Positions 31,251 to 31,489 of a DNA stretch of 31,489 nucleotides are shown here, in pieces (the first letter of the stretch is position 1; each line of letters opens with the position of its first letter). The translations under genes and the position numbers were made by a program. This DNA is from CAYJEJ01 sp964369315. Lineage in GTDB: Bacteria; Pseudomonadota; Alphaproteobacteria; UBA3830; JAIRWN01. The notes below the pieces were generated by a model. The model did not search any database and was not told the DNA's origin. It saw only the letters and a list, made by a program, of their open reading frames with translations. Location of the stretch: the NCBI GenBank assembly GCA_964369315.1, contig CAYJEJ010000010.1:1-31489 (forward strand), in the 5' to 3' direction.

Positions 31251-31285
31251 ATTTCGGGCGAAACCTCTCGCCTTCCATTCCGCCC

Positions 31286-31489
31286 CTAATCTGCTTTCCT
31301 TAAGCTCCTGATTTCATCAATCGACAAGCCTGTCGCTTGAGATATTTGGCTATCACCCAGCCCCATCAATAAAAGGTTTCTAGCAGTTTCGATAGCCTTT
31401 TGATGAGCACCTTGCATTATGCCCTCGGCTCGACCTTTCTTCTCACCCTCGGCTCTGCCTTTCTTCTCACCTTCAGCTCTGCCTTTCTT
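31286..31489 (-). CDS. C-terminal part of an Rpn-family (PD-(D/E)XK) nuclease/transposase-like protein
   Basis: The frame runs off the window edge; 67 C-terminal residues are visible. They begin with repeated KKGRAEGE octapeptides, then MQGAHQKAIETARNLLLMG, and end with a small helix-turn-helix-like tail (DSQISQATGLSIDEIRSLRKAD). This tail and the charged repeat are typical of Rpn recombination-promoting nuclease / putative transposase proteins, which are often numerous in host-associated Alphaproteobacteria. The catalytic nuclease part would lie beyond 31489. It faces the EAL gene convergently with 35 bases between stops. Confidence 0.75.
   Translation of the reverse strand, partial: KKGRAEGEKKGRAEGEKKGRAEGIMQGAHQKAIETARNLLLMGLGDSQISQATGLSIDEIRSLRKAD
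31422..31489 (-). repeat. 24-bp tandem repeat in the Rpn-type gene
   Basis: Units start at 31422, 31446 and 31470, the last cut by the window edge, each with CTCGGCTCTGCCTTTCTTCT-like sequence. Each encodes eight residues (EKKGRAEG), so copy-number change would keep the frame. Confidence 0.85.

Noticed and set aside
31257..31273. GGCGA/TCGCC hairpin as a firm terminator of the EAL gene
   Set aside because: The stem has only five pairs and the tail TTCCATTCC is a poor U-run; kept only as a similarity to the other GGCGAGGG hairpins.

Overview
The window (about 31.5 kb, AT-rich) looks like the chromosome of a host-associated alphaproteobacterium, probably Holosporales- or Rickettsiales-like. 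This rests on three protein families I associate mainly with Alphaproteobacteria (DUF3576 before leuS, DUF2948, and a TIGR02300/FYDLN zinc-ribbon protein). It also rests on the order lnt then an XRE regulator, low GC, frequent TTG starts, a BspA-like leucine-rich-repeat protein, a PutP-type symporter fused to a sensor kinase, and the end of an Rpn/PD-(D/E)XK element. The genus cannot be named from sequence reading alone.

Layout. 1-2480: an exported leucine-rich-repeat protein with five 138-bp in-frame repeats and its own promoter and terminator, then a small exported protein of unknown function. 2606-6986: housekeeping genes tpiA-recR (minus), the membrane chaperone ppiD (plus) and holA (minus). 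6976-11456: the minus-strand run porin | DUF3576-leuS-lptE-holA, with a clear terminator after the porin gene. 11658-15651: a DUF2948 gene, greA followed by the FYDLN protein (minus), a LOG-family nucleosidase overlapping lnt, and an XRE regulator. 15674-17966: a HAD hydrolase, iron/manganese superoxide dismutase and infC, whose start codon appears to be AUA. 18082-21399: a tight tolQ-tolR-tolA-tolB operon that ends in tRNA-Gln(CUG) instead of pal.

21807-31489 is more accessory. It holds an exported peptidoglycan-binding/DUF1906 protein, a strongly expressed-looking orphan of 316 aa, an aromatic amino-acid permease, and a 5'-truncated gene remnant. These are followed by a tandem pair of symporter genes: one full symporter-6TM-kinase fusion and one symporter-only copy whose reading frame ends exactly where homology ends. 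Last come a stand-alone EAL phosphodiesterase and the C-terminus of an Rpn-type protein with a 24-bp repeat.

How the parts relate: the Tol system, LptE, PpiD, Lnt and the porin form an envelope-assembly set. The permease, the two symporters, and the kinase and EAL domains suggest nutrient uptake linked to signalling. The most unusual material is the mosaic symporter duplication with its kinase fusion, the AUA start of infC, and the unassigned 316-aa protein with strong expression signals.
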